Assembly: GCA_007117235.1 (NCBI GenBank)
Contig: SKGY01000158.1
Span: forward strand, 1 to 21,949
Reading direction: 5' to 3'
Source: Balneolaceae bacterium
GTDB lineage: Bacteria > Bacteroidota > Rhodothermia > Balneolales > Balneolaceae
Length of the DNA stretch: 21,949 nt
Shown: piece after piece, positions 6,504-14,713 of the stretch
Layout of the letters: each line of letters starts with the position of its first letter
How positions within the stretch are numbered: the first letter of the stretch is position 1
Notes under the pieces: model-generated
Seen by the model: the letters and a program-made list of their open reading frames with translations, nothing else
Databases searched by the model: none
What the model was told of the DNA's origin: nothing
Position numbers and translations under genes: made by a program

Positions 6504-9392
6504 TTAAAGAGAGAGATTTTGAACCCGCTCATGCAAACGTTTTACAGATGGGTGATTCTCACCGAATATTTGGGCGTTAACGATATAAGCTTGTTGAAGA
6601 GTTGAGGGTAGAAGTTTCGGTTTTCTTTGAGCTATAAAATCTGCATAAGTTTCATGGATCCAGGCATATCCAAAACCGGAATTAGGCCACGCTGATTCTC
6701 CCATAATCATTGCTTCATCAAACAGTATTTCTGCTTCATCATAAAATCCGGCTGCAACCATTGCTTTAAGTTTTTTTGAGGTAAGAAAAAGTATCCAGTT
6801 AGGGGCATCAAACTGCGTATGGTAGAGATGTTGAATCGCCTGATCTGAAATTTCAATCGCTTTGTCATACTCTCCGTGATCAATCAGCATGTCCACATAG
6901 AGAGTTACAATGATATCAAGACTACCGATATTTAAACTGTTTTGCCCCTGATCTCTAAGCATCATCCGATTGGTCATAGCATTGTTAAGCATATCAGTCC
7001 CCTCCTCTTCCATTCCTAACTGACGGTATAAGTCACCGGATGTAGCCAAAACATTAGTATATGTAAAACTATTCTGTCCGTGATGTTTTGATATCAAATT
7101 CCGGGCTCTATCTAAATGGGGTTTTGACCGATCGTATTCACCATTAAATCTCAGACTCATTCCCAGGTAGTGATGAGTTCTGGGTATTAAGAAGTGATTT
7201 CCCTCAACATCTAAAAGGTCATTAATATCTCTTGCTTTGGTAAGATGACGAATTGCTTCCTCAAATTTACCCTGAAAAAACAGTGGGAAGCTCAAATAAT
7301 AGAGTGTTTCTGAACGCTTAAAATGGAGTGGGGGATAAATTCTTTCTGCAATGCTTAGCGCCTCTCTGCCGTGATGCTCAGCTTGCTCTAAATCACCCCG
7401 GCGCCCTACAATATTCAAAAGCTGAATGTGGGTTGTTATTAATTTACCGGGATGTTTATCGAAGATGTTTTCGTACTCCAACGCTTTGGTTAAAAGGTTT
7501 TCTGAATACTGAAGTCTATCGGGGAAAAGAGTTGACGCAGTTGCTAGAGTGGTTATATAGTCAAACATTGCTTCCTGAGGAATACTACTGCTTGATTGTG
7601 CCAGATTGTAGGATTCATCTGCTCTTTCTAAAGCTTCATGAATTTTTCCCATTCTGAAAATAGAGAGTACAAGCTGCCGATTTACAGCAGCGTGTAGCGT
7701 GCCGGGTATGTGATTATTCTCTTTGAGTACTTGTTCAGCTTCTATGAATGTTGAAAATGCTTTTTCATAGTCACCAACATTTAGATCAAGAGAGCCGATT
7801 GAAAGTAACGCCTCTGCATATTGCTCAGTATTTGACGTTGTCTTCGCGAGTTCGAGTCCATCTTCCAGGAGAGGCCGTGATTTTTCAAACTCTCCAATCT
7901 CGCGATAGAGATCACCCATAAGTAGAAGCATACTTCCGCGCTGCTCCGGATTATTTTCAAAAGATGAGTAAAGTTGGTGAGATCCCTGGTCGAGCAGATC
8001 GCGGGCTGTTGGAATTTGTCCTCTTGCAACTTCGGGATCATTCGCCGCAAAAAGATCAACCAGGAATCCACTAAGTTGTTCGGCTCGCTCTGCTTCGTTA
8101 ACTGCCCGATCTCTCTCTTGCAGGGTTATACTCTGTTGCTGAATAAGCAGAACTAGAAAAAAAGATAGTGTTATAAAAAACAGTGCCGAAATCGCAGATA
8201 CAGCACGGTTTCGCTTGACCATCTTTTTAAATTGATAGATAGCAGTGGGTGGCCTGGCTGAGATGGGTTGTTCATTGATATACCTCTCTATGTCTTCAAG
8301 AAGATCTATGGCTGTTTGGTAACGTTCAACTGGAGCTTTACGAACAGCCTTTAGAACTATAGCATCTAAGTCTCCACGAAGATCATCTTTGAATCGGTAG
8401 TTAATTTCACTCGGTTTAATCGGATCTTCATTACGAATGATATATTCTGCCTCTTGACGAGTTTTACCCTTCAGGCGAAATGCTTTTTGGTCAGTTAACA
8501 GCTCATATAGCAATAAGCCCAATACATAAATATCTGTCGATGTATTAACCGGGTCAAGGTTCAGCTGTTCCGGCGCGGAATAATTGAGACTCAGTAGTTT
8601 TTGGTTGTGGCTTGTCTCAAATAGTGTTTGATCACTAAGTTGATGTTCAAGCAACAGCTTTGCAATACCAAAGTCGAGTATTTTAACTTGCCCCTCTTGC
8701 GTAACAAGTAAATTATCGGGTTTAAGATCTCTATGAATTATCAGATTGGAATGTGCATGATGTGTAGCTTTACAAACCTGAATAAAAAGATGTAGACGCT
8801 CTTTCAGCGAGCAGTTTTTGCGTTTACAATGCTTTGTAATTGGCAACCCGTTAACATACTCCATAATGATATAGGGTCGTCCGTCTTCAGCTACCCCGCC
8901 ATCAAGAAGTGCGGCAATGTTAGGGTGGCTAAGACTTGATAAAATTTTTCGTTCTCTAAGAAAAAGCCGATGCTGATCCTCTGAGTGAATTTCAGATCGT
9001 ATAAGCTTTAAAGCTACGTTCTGATGAAATTCAGCATCCAATCTGCCGGCAAGAAAAACCTCACCCATTCCACCGCTTCCCAGGTGCGATTTAATTTTAT
9101 ATGGTCCAATTTGACTAAGTGAATTGTCCTGATCTTTCTTTAAAGGAGAATTAAAATTTTTTGACAGGGTATATTTTACTAAATCATCTGTAACTATATC
9201 CCTTGCTTCAACGAGATCTTGCCAAAGATGAGTTGACTCATCAATTGAACTTAAAAACTCAGTAATGTCATCTTTGATAGTAGGATCTTTTTGTGAGGCG
9301 AGCTCAATGATTTCCTTCCTTTTATCTTCAGACTCTTCGTTGAGAATAAGGTCTATTAACTCGGTAAGCTGATTCCACCTTTTACTATCCAT
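6504..9392 (-). CDS. Transmembrane Ser/Thr protein kinase with C-terminal TPR domain
   Basis: With the ATG at 9390-9392 the protein has 962 residues. A short helical N-terminal region (1-90) is followed by a complete Hanks-type kinase domain (about 97-375). This shows the glycine-rich loop GSGGMGEV (105-112), VALKL with Lys129, HRDLKPDN with catalytic Asp222, DFG (240-242) and an APE-type motif (273-275). The key catalytic residues are present, so it should be active. A single membrane segment lies at about 398-418, and some 540 helical residues with repeated TPR-like patterns follow. The kinase is predicted to be cytoplasmic and the TPR part periplasmic, suggesting a sensor or scaffold. I prefer this start over the ATG at 9404 because AAAGGA overlaps the latter but lies about 11 bases before the former. 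Relatives often sit beside an ECF-type sigma gene; none is here. It is divergent from serA. Confidence 0.93.
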   Translation of the reverse strand: MDSKRWNQLTELIDLILNEESEDKRKEIIELASQKDPTIKDDITEFLSSIDESTHLWQDLVEARDIVTDDLVKYTLSKNFNSPLKKDQDNSLSQIGPYKIKSHLGSGGMGEVFLAGRLDAEFHQNVALKLIRSEIHSEDQHRLFLRERKILSSLSHPNIAALLDGGVAEDGRPYIIMEYVNGLPITKHCKRKNCSLKERLHLFIQVCKATHHAHSNLIIHRDLKPDNLLVTQEGQVKILDFGIAKLLLEHQLSDQTLFETSHNQKLLSLNYSAPEQLNLDPVNTSTDIYVLGLLLYELLTDQKAFRLKGKTRQEAEYIIRNEDPIKPSEINYRFKDDLRGDLDAIVLKAVRKAPVERYQTAIDLLEDIERYINEQPISARPPTAIYQFKKMVKRNRAVSAISALFFITLSFFLVLLIQQQSITLQERDRAVNEAERAEQLSGFLVDLFAANDPEVARGQIPTARDLLDQGSHQLYSSFENNPEQRGSMLLLMGDLYREIGEFEKSRPLLEDGLELAKTTSNTEQYAEALLSIGSLDLNVGDYEKAFSTFIEAEQVLKENNHIPGTLHAAVNRQLVLSIFRMGKIHEALERADESYNLAQSSSSIPQEAMFDYITTLATASTLFPDRLQYSENLLTKALEYENIFDKHPGKLITTHIQLLNIVGRRGDLEQAEHHGREALSIAERIYPPLHFKRSETLYYLSFPLFFQGKFEEAIRHLTKARDINDLLDVEGNHFLIPRTHHYLGMSLRFNGEYDRSKPHLDRARNLISKHHGQNSFTYTNVLATSGDLYRQLGMEEEGTDMLNNAMTNRMMLRDQGQNSLNIGSLDIIVTLYVDMLIDHGEYDKAIEISDQAIQHLYHTQFDAPNWILFLTSKKLKAMVAAGFYDEAEILFDEAMIMGESAWPNSGFGYAWIHETYADFIAQRKPKLLPSTLQQAYIVNAQIFGENHPSVKRLHERVQNLSL

Positions 9393-9428
9393 AAATTTGA
9401 GCATCCTTTATTTTAACAGCGCAAAAAA

Positions 9429-9503
9429 ATGTAACTACATCTCAGAATGGGAGCAATGTTAGTAAAGATTTATAAATGATTACATTTTACTTATATGATG
9501 TAA
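9429..9503. promoter_or_regulatory. Candidate operator half-sites between kinase and serA
   Basis: The divergent gap (9393-9558) carries the inverted repeat ATGTA-AC-TACAT at 9429-9440. A second pair, TTACAT (9480-9485) and ATGTAA (9498-9503), is spaced by 12 bases. Four copies of one pentamer in inverted pairs in a short gap suggest binding sites for a dimeric regulator. This is inference; AT-rich sequence can produce such motifs by chance. A TATGAT at 9494-9499 could be a -10 box, but I see no matching -35. Confidence 0.3.
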
Positions 9504-9558
9504 GCCAAAATCTGATATTTTATTTGTAGAGATAATTTTCAAATAATAAAGAGCTACC

Positions 9559-10761
9559 ATGACTGTCTATATTGCTGATAAACTGCCCCAACAAGCTGTT
9601 GATGAGCTATCTGACCTTGGCTTGAACGTTGAGAATAACCCCGGCGCAAGTGCCGATGATTTATCTAAAGGTATTGTCGATGCCCACGCGTTAATTGTCA
9701 GATCTACAGTTGTTTCTAAAGACTGTATTAAAAAAAGCCCAAATTTAAGTTTGATTGTGCGCGCAGGAGCAGGCGTAAATAACATCGATATACAAGCAGC
9801 TAGTGAGATGGGTATATATGTTGCAAACTGTCCTGGCAAGAACGCGATTGCAGTGGCAGAACTTTCCATGGGATTGATTCTGGCTGCCGACAGATATCTG
9901 GCAGAAAGTATAATTCAATTCAGATCGGGAAGCTGGAATAAAGCGGCTTACAGTAAAGCGGATGGACTATATGGCAAAACATTGGGCATTATAGGAACCG
10001 GCCAAATTGGACAGGAAGTGATAAAAAGAGCACAAGCCTTTGGAATGAAAGTAGTGGCGTGGTCAAGATCATTAAATGAAGAGATGGCCGATGAACTGGA
10101 AATTATCCGCGCAAAAAACATAGAGGAAGTCGCTTCAAAATCGGATATACTCAGTATTCATTTAGCGTTGAATAGTGATACGAGAGGCATTATTTCAAAA
10201 ACGGTGCTTTCAAAATTGAAAGATGGGTCACTCGTCGTAAACACATCACGGGCCGAGGTTCTTGACGAAGATGCACTATTTGAAGAGTTGAAATCCGGTA
10301 GGCTAAAAGCAGGACTTGATGTGTTCAGCAATGAACCGGAATTTAAAAAGGGTGAATTCAGCCACAGATTTCAGTCACTTGATAATGTCTATGTAACTCA
10401 TCACACGGGAGCAAGCACCATGCAGGCCCAACTTGCCGTTGCTGCAGATGCCGTTGATATCATTCGGGGATATGTTCGGGAAGGTAAAGTTAGAAACTGG
10501 CTAAATCGCTGTGAGCACACAGAAGCGCCATGGCAATTGGTTGTACGACATTTTGATAAACCGGGCGTGATAGCAAATGTAATGACCGAGCTAAAAGACG
10601 CACAAATTAATGCACAAGAACTTGAAAACGTCATCTTTGAAGGTAAAAAGACGGCTTGCTGCACCATTCAGCTTGATGCCGAACCCTCAAAAGAAACGCT
10701 TCAAAATATCCGCACCAGACAAGACGAAGTTATCAGTGCTACATTAACTCCTCGATCTTGA
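9559..10761 (+). CDS. serA: D-3-phosphoglycerate dehydrogenase with C-terminal ACT domain
   Basis: This 400-residue cytoplasmic enzyme should oxidise 3-phosphoglycerate to 3-phosphohydroxypyruvate with NAD, the entry step of serine synthesis. It has the split 2-hydroxyacid dehydrogenase layout: a substrate domain (1-95 and about 283-315) around a Rossmann domain with GTGQIG (146-151). The catalytic set is visible: Arg231 in NTSRAEVLDEDAL, Glu259 in SNEPE and His282 in THHTGAST. An ACT-like domain (about 325-395, beginning WQLVVRHFDKPGV) fits the short PGDH type and points to possible serine feedback, which is inference. Start ATG at 9559. No serC or serB lies in the window. Another 2-hydroxyacid dehydrogenase is possible, but the ACT domain supports SerA. 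Confidence 0.9.
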   Translation: MTVYIADKLPQQAVDELSDLGLNVENNPGASADDLSKGIVDAHALIVRSTVVSKDCIKKSPNLSLIVRAGAGVNNIDIQAASEMGIYVANCPGKNAIAVAELSMGLILAADRYLAESIIQFRSGSWNKAAYSKADGLYGKTLGIIGTGQIGQEVIKRAQAFGMKVVAWSRSLNEEMADELEIIRAKNIEEVASKSDILSIHLALNSDTRGIISKTVLSKLKDGSLVVNTSRAEVLDEDALFEELKSGRLKAGLDVFSNEPEFKKGEFSHRFQSLDNVYVTHHTGASTMQAQLAVAADAVDIIRGYVREGKVRNWLNRCEHTEAPWQLVVRHFDKPGVIANVMTELKDAQINAQELENVIFEGKKTACCTIQLDAEPSKETLQNIRTRQDEVISATLTPRS

Positions 10762-10824
10762 TCTGTATTTCAGAAATTGCAGTTATACCACCTAACTATA
10801 ACCTGTTCAATTCATAAACATATT

Positions 10825-12936
10825 ATGCGTGTACCGGCTACTTTTTTATTTGTGATTTTACTGACATCTACACTATCTGCGAGACAGTCAGATATTTCTA
10901 CACTAACAGGGTTTCATTCAGACAGGGTGCCAACTCAGCTTCAGATTGAGCAATTCCTGATTAATCACCACAACTCAGAGGCATTCAGAGAACATCTTTA
11001 TCAACTTACAAAACATCCGCATATTGCCGGTACAGAGGAGAGCAGAGCCGTGATAGAATACATGAGCAGCGTAATGACTCAGGCCGGTTTGAGTGTTGAG
11101 CATTTTGATTATGATGCGTGGATGCCGGAACCTGGAGAGGTAAGTATTTCGCTTATTCGCCCAATCAGAATGCCATTAAATAATCAGGAATATATCTATG
11201 ATGAAGATCCGTTTTCTCATCACCCACGTCTTCTGCATGGGTGGAATGCTTACAGCGGTTCAGGTTCTGTTACATCAGAAGTAGTATATGCGAACTATGG
11301 CAGAAAAGAGGATTTTGAACAACTTAAGGATATGGGTGTGTCGGTTAAGGGCAAGATTGTAATAGCCAGGTATGGAGGAAATTTTCGTGGTTACAAAGCC
11401 AAGTTTGCAGAAGAAGCAGGAGCAATCGGGCTGATTATTTATACTGATCCTGCTAATGGAGGGTTCACTTCGGGGCTTACATATCCCGAAGGGCGGTTTA
11501 GTGATGAAAGCGCCATTCAGAGAGGGTCACTGCTAACACTCGACTACTTTGGCGACCCACTTACACCCTTTGAGCCCGCTATGCCGTTAGACGGTGATAT
11601 ACAGATTGAAAGGCTAGACCCGGACGACGTTGACTTCCATACCATCCCGGTGGCGCCAATAGGGTACGGTTCAGCAACAGAGATTTTATCACGCATGACA
11701 GGCGAACCGGTCCCCGGCGGATGGCAGGGTGGTTTGCCGTTTACCTATCGGCTCACAGGTGGCAGTGAATTGCAGGTTATGCTTGAAGTAGACCAGCCTC
11801 ACGATTTTACCAGAATAACCAATGTAGTTGGAACAGTTGAGGGAAGTGAATATCCCGACGAGTGGATCATTTTAGGTTCTCACCACGACGCCTGGGGATT
11901 TGGAGCAACTGATCCCAATAGTGGAACGGCTATGCTTCTTACACTTGCTGAAAGCCTTGGAGAAATGTTGCAAAACGGAAACCGTCCGAAGCGTAGCATC
12001 ATGATTGCGCACTGGGATGCAGAGGAATTTTTACTAATTGGTTCAACTGAGTGGGTTGAGCAGCAGCGTGACGAATTAAATGCCAATTCAGTAATGTACT
12101 TGAATGCAGATATGTCTGTAACCGGTCCCAATTTCAGATCATCAGCATCACCATCTTTGAAAAAGCCAATTATTGAGGCAACGAAAGTAGTTCCTCACCC
12201 CGACAGTGATAAAACCATTTACGAAACTTGGATTAGCCCTAATGCAGAAGAACCATCTATAGGAAATTTGGGTGGAGGATCAGATCATGTTGGTTTTTAC
12301 ATGCATGCAGGAATTCCATCAGCAGGTGTAAGTATTTCCGGAAGTGTTCCAATCTATCACACCAACTTTGACTCATTCTCTTTCTACGAAAACTTCATAG
12401 ACAGTACCTTTAGTTATGGTCCGGCGTTGGCAGGGGTTTACGGCGTGCTGGCAACACGTTTCGCAAATGCCGATCTGCTGCCATACGATTTGGTAAGATA
12501 TGCGAGTGACATCAAGAGCCACGTTGAAAACACCATCAACAGAGCTCACGAATTGAAAAGGGAGTTGGATACTGAGGAGCTCAACAATTTACTTTCAAAA
12601 ACAATGGAACTGGCATCCAAGATTGAAAGCAGAAAGCCCATTTATCTTTCAGGTAATCCTTCTGAGCGGGACAAGAGAGAGATAAATCAGCTTCTAATTC
12701 AGCTGGAACGATCGTTTCTGGATGAAGAGGGCCTGCCGTTTAGTAAGTGGCAGCAGTCACTTTATTCGTCAACTGATCCGTGGAGCGGCTACGCATCGTG
12801 GATGATTCCGGGTGTGAGATATATTCTGGAAGATCACAAAAGTGATGATGAGTTGAAGACGGAACTTGCTCGGTTTACATCAGCTGTTGAAAGGTTGAAC
12901 AGCAGACTAAGCGAGATTTATGGGCTTATTGAATAG
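10825..12936 (+). CDS. Secreted M28 metallopeptidase, glutamate carboxypeptidase II-like
   Basis: With the ATG at 10825 the protein has 703 residues and a signal peptide (about 1-19, ending LSA); the frame opens at 10777 but that 16-residue prefix would bury the signal peptide. Domains follow the glutamate carboxypeptidase II/transferrin receptor plan: an N-terminal part, a protease-associated domain (about 145-215), the M28 zinc peptidase domain (about 330-545) and a helical dimerisation domain at the C-terminus (about 580-700). Zinc ligands are all visible by alignment to the human enzyme: His353, Asp363 in ATDPNSG, Glu401 in WDAEEF, Asp429 in LNAD and His512 in IYHTNFDS; Glu400 is the general base. 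It probably removes C-terminal acidic or other residues from small peptides in the periplasm. It starts 63 bases after serA and may be co-transcribed. Confidence 0.92.
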   Translation: MRVPATFLFVILLTSTLSARQSDISTLTGFHSDRVPTQLQIEQFLINHHNSEAFREHLYQLTKHPHIAGTEESRAVIEYMSSVMTQAGLSVEHFDYDAWMPEPGEVSISLIRPIRMPLNNQEYIYDEDPFSHHPRLLHGWNAYSGSGSVTSEVVYANYGRKEDFEQLKDMGVSVKGKIVIARYGGNFRGYKAKFAEEAGAIGLIIYTDPANGGFTSGLTYPEGRFSDESAIQRGSLLTLDYFGDPLTPFEPAMPLDGDIQIERLDPDDVDFHTIPVAPIGYGSATEILSRMTGEPVPGGWQGGLPFTYRLTGGSELQVMLEVDQPHDFTRITNVVGTVEGSEYPDEWIILGSHHDAWGFGATDPNSGTAMLLTLAESLGEMLQNGNRPKRSIMIAHWDAEEFLLIGSTEWVEQQRDELNANSVMYLNADMSVTGPNFRSSASPSLKKPIIEATKVVPHPDSDKTIYETWISPNAEEPSIGNLGGGSDHVGFYMHAGIPSAGVSISGSVPIYHTNFDSFSFYENFIDSTFSYGPALAGVYGVLATRFANADLLPYDLVRYASDIKSHVENTINRAHELKRELDTEELNNLLSKTMELASKIESRKPIYLSGNPSERDKREINQLLIQLERSFLDEEGLPFSKWQQSLYSSTDPWSGYASWMIPGVRYILEDHKSDDELKTELARFTSAVERLNSRLSEIYGLIE

Positions 12937-12966
12937 AGTTTTAGCCCAAAAGGCTACCACCCCCAG

Positions 12967-12987
12967 CCCCTCCTTGCACAGGAGGGG
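12967..12987. repeat. GC-rich palindromic intergenic element
   Basis: A perfect 8-base stem, CCCCTCCT (12967-12974) with AGGAGGGG (12980-12987), has a 5-base loop. It sits in the 98-base gap where the M28 peptidase and ackA genes converge. It is far more GC-rich than its surroundings and has no T-run on either side, so it is not a classical terminator. A small TAGCC/GGCTA hairpin (12942-12956) lies just before it. From memory, similar CCCC-TCC palindromes are scattered between genes in this lineage, which would make it a dispersed repeat; the window holds a single copy. Confidence 0.5.
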
Positions 12988-13034
12988 AGACACTTTGCTC
13001 AACTCTGACAAAACTAACCTTTAGTGTTTCGCTT

Positions 13035-14258
13035 TTAAACCCAGGGTGACTGTGACTTAGCCTGTGCGATTTTTGCGGTATCAATTGCAATAACCAACTC
13101 TTCGTTAGTGGGAACTACATAAACATCGATTTTTGATTTATCACTACTGATTTTTTGAATAGTGCCGCTCTTCGCCTCTTCGTTCACCGTATCATCAATT
13201 TCTACTCCCAAATAGTTGAGATTTTGCAACGACTGTTTTCTGATCAGGGGAGAGTTCTCACCGATACCAGCTGTAAAAAGAATGGCATCACAGCCATTCA
13301 TCGTGGCAGTGTAGGATCCGATATACTGCTTGATTTTATAACAGAATACATCAATAGCCTGCTGGCATCGTCTGTCACCATTCTTTGCTTCAGCAATAAG
13401 ATCTCGCATATCGCTTGCATATCCGCTCAGTCCCAACAAGCCGCTGTGACGATTTAGAAGTGCGTGCAGATTATTAAGTGTTAGTTCCTCTTTTTCCATG
13501 ATATAAAACAGGATGGAGGGATCTAGATCTCCGCTTCGTGTACCCATCACAATCCCCGACAAAGGAGTGAAACCCATCGAAGTATCAATTGACTTGCCTC
13601 CGTCAATTGCTGCAATAGAAGCACCATTTCCAAGATGGCAGGTAATCACCTTGGTATCCTTCACAGGCTTGTCTGTAATCTTATAATACTGTCGGCTCAC
13701 AAAGTAGTGTGACGTACCGTGAAATCCATATTTCCTGATTTTATATCGCCGGTATAACCGATTGGGTATGCCGTAAAGGTATGCGTGTGCAGGCAGTGAG
13801 TGATGAAACGCTGTATCGAAAACAGCGACATGAGGCACATTGGGCAGAGCCTCTTTTGCAGCCTCAATTCCCTTCAGGTTGGGCGGATTATGGAGTGGGG
13901 CGAGATCAAATGCCTGTCGGATTGCATCTGTAACATCCTCATCGATCAGTACAGAATCCTTAAACATTTCACCACCGTGAACCACTCTGTGGCCCACTGC
14001 TTTTATGTCTGATTTCGAGTCGATAAACTTGTTATCAGTATCCAGCAGATAGGTCATTATTTCTTGAAGTGCCTCGCTGTGATTTGCAATAACACGGGTA
14101 TCTTTGATCGGCTTTTGGCCGGCCGGCTCATGTTTAACGATAGAAGTGACGGCTCCAATTCGCTCAATCAATCCTTTACATACATTTTCCTCACGCTCTG
14201 TTTCAATGAGGTTGTATTTAACAGAAGAGCTGCCGCAATTGATAACTAAAACTAACAT
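13035..14258 (-). CDS. ackA: Acetate kinase
   Basis: This 407-residue cytoplasmic enzyme interconverts acetate plus ATP with acetyl phosphate plus ADP. It belongs to the ASKHA fold and is full length. The residues known from the Methanosarcina enzyme fall at almost identical numbers: Asn7 in NCGSSSVKY, Arg91 in GHRVVHGG, Asp148 in FDTAFH, His180 in GFHGTSH, Arg241 in GTRSGDLDP, and Glu386/387 in PTNEEL. Other signatures are CHLGNGASIAAI (207-218) and FTAGIGENS (328-336). No phosphotransacetylase or phosphoketolase gene is adjacent, so the source of acetyl phosphate is not shown here. The gene follows the DUF3820 gene on the same strand after 59 bases and may share its transcript. Confidence 0.96.
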   Translation of the reverse strand: MLVLVINCGSSSVKYNLIETEREENVCKGLIERIGAVTSIVKHEPAGQKPIKDTRVIANHSEALQEIMTYLLDTDNKFIDSKSDIKAVGHRVVHGGEMFKDSVLIDEDVTDAIRQAFDLAPLHNPPNLKGIEAAKEALPNVPHVAVFDTAFHHSLPAHAYLYGIPNRLYRRYKIRKYGFHGTSHYFVSRQYYKITDKPVKDTKVITCHLGNGASIAAIDGGKSIDTSMGFTPLSGIVMGTRSGDLDPSILFYIMEKEELTLNNLHALLNRHSGLLGLSGYASDMRDLIAEAKNGDRRCQQAIDVFCYKIKQYIGSYTATMNGCDAILFTAGIGENSPLIRKQSLQNLNYLGVEIDDTVNEEAKSGTIQKISSDKSKIDVYVVPTNEELVIAIDTAKIAQAKSQSPWV

Positions 14259-14317
14259 AAAATGGGAGTTTTCAAGGTTTGCTGAAAAGTATCAGTTCAA
14301 TAAAAAGAAGAAATGAA

Positions 14318-14557
14318 TTAATTGCGATAAACTCTCGGCCTGAACTCAGAGATAATCGGTTTCAAAATTTCCTCAAGCCCGTTTGTCTTAATTTCATACA
14401 TCGTCGATAAAAATTGTCCAAGCTCACCATTTGGAAATCCTTCCCGATTAAACCATTCGAGATAGTGCACAGGCAGAGATGTGATGTACCAACCTTTATG
14501 TTTGCCGAAAGGCATTTTTGCCTGAACCAATTTGATCATGAATTGACGGTCGAACAT
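14318..14557 (-). CDS. DUF3820 family small protein
   Basis: This 79-residue protein starts at the ATG 14555-14557 (MFDRQFMIKL). It contains the DUF3820 signature MPFGKHKGWYITSLP followed by YLEWFNREGFPNGELG and a helical end with YEIKTNGLEEIL. The frame is open up to a TTG at 14587, but the ATG start matches the usual position of the family, about 12-16 residues before MPFGK. The function of the family is not established; some members have been labelled quorum-sensing-regulated factors. It is cytoplasmic with no signal peptide. It lies just upstream of ackA on the same strand and is divergent from the ABC permease gene. The 14588-14713 gap must hold promoters for both directions, but I could not fix their boxes. 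Confidence 0.8.
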   Translation of the reverse strand: MFDRQFMIKLVQAKMPFGKHKGWYITSLPVHYLEWFNREGFPNGELGQFLSTMYEIKTNGLEEILKPIISEFRPRVYRN

Positions 14558-14713
14558 TTTTGAAAATAATTTTAAAGCTATCGTCAATGAAAATTTGACT
14601 TTATGATAGGCTAAGATTTGACCTTTTCAAATCAAATGAAAAAAATTGTAACGAAATCCCTGTTTAATTCTCTTGTCTTTAATAAGGCTTGGTGATTGTT
14701 GGACTAAAGAGTT

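Noticed and set aside
7328..7657. Plus-strand open frame opposite the kinase gene
   Set aside because: It lies antisense to the well-supported TPR part of the kinase, with no recognisable domain or start signal; the same holds for the frames at 13155-13457 and 20250-20516.
9393..9558. Bacteroidota-type promoter (TTTG with TAnnTTTG) upstream of serA, and likewise before susC and the last gene
   Set aside because: I looked for both boxes at the usual spacing and found only partial matches in each gap, not enough to report a promoter.
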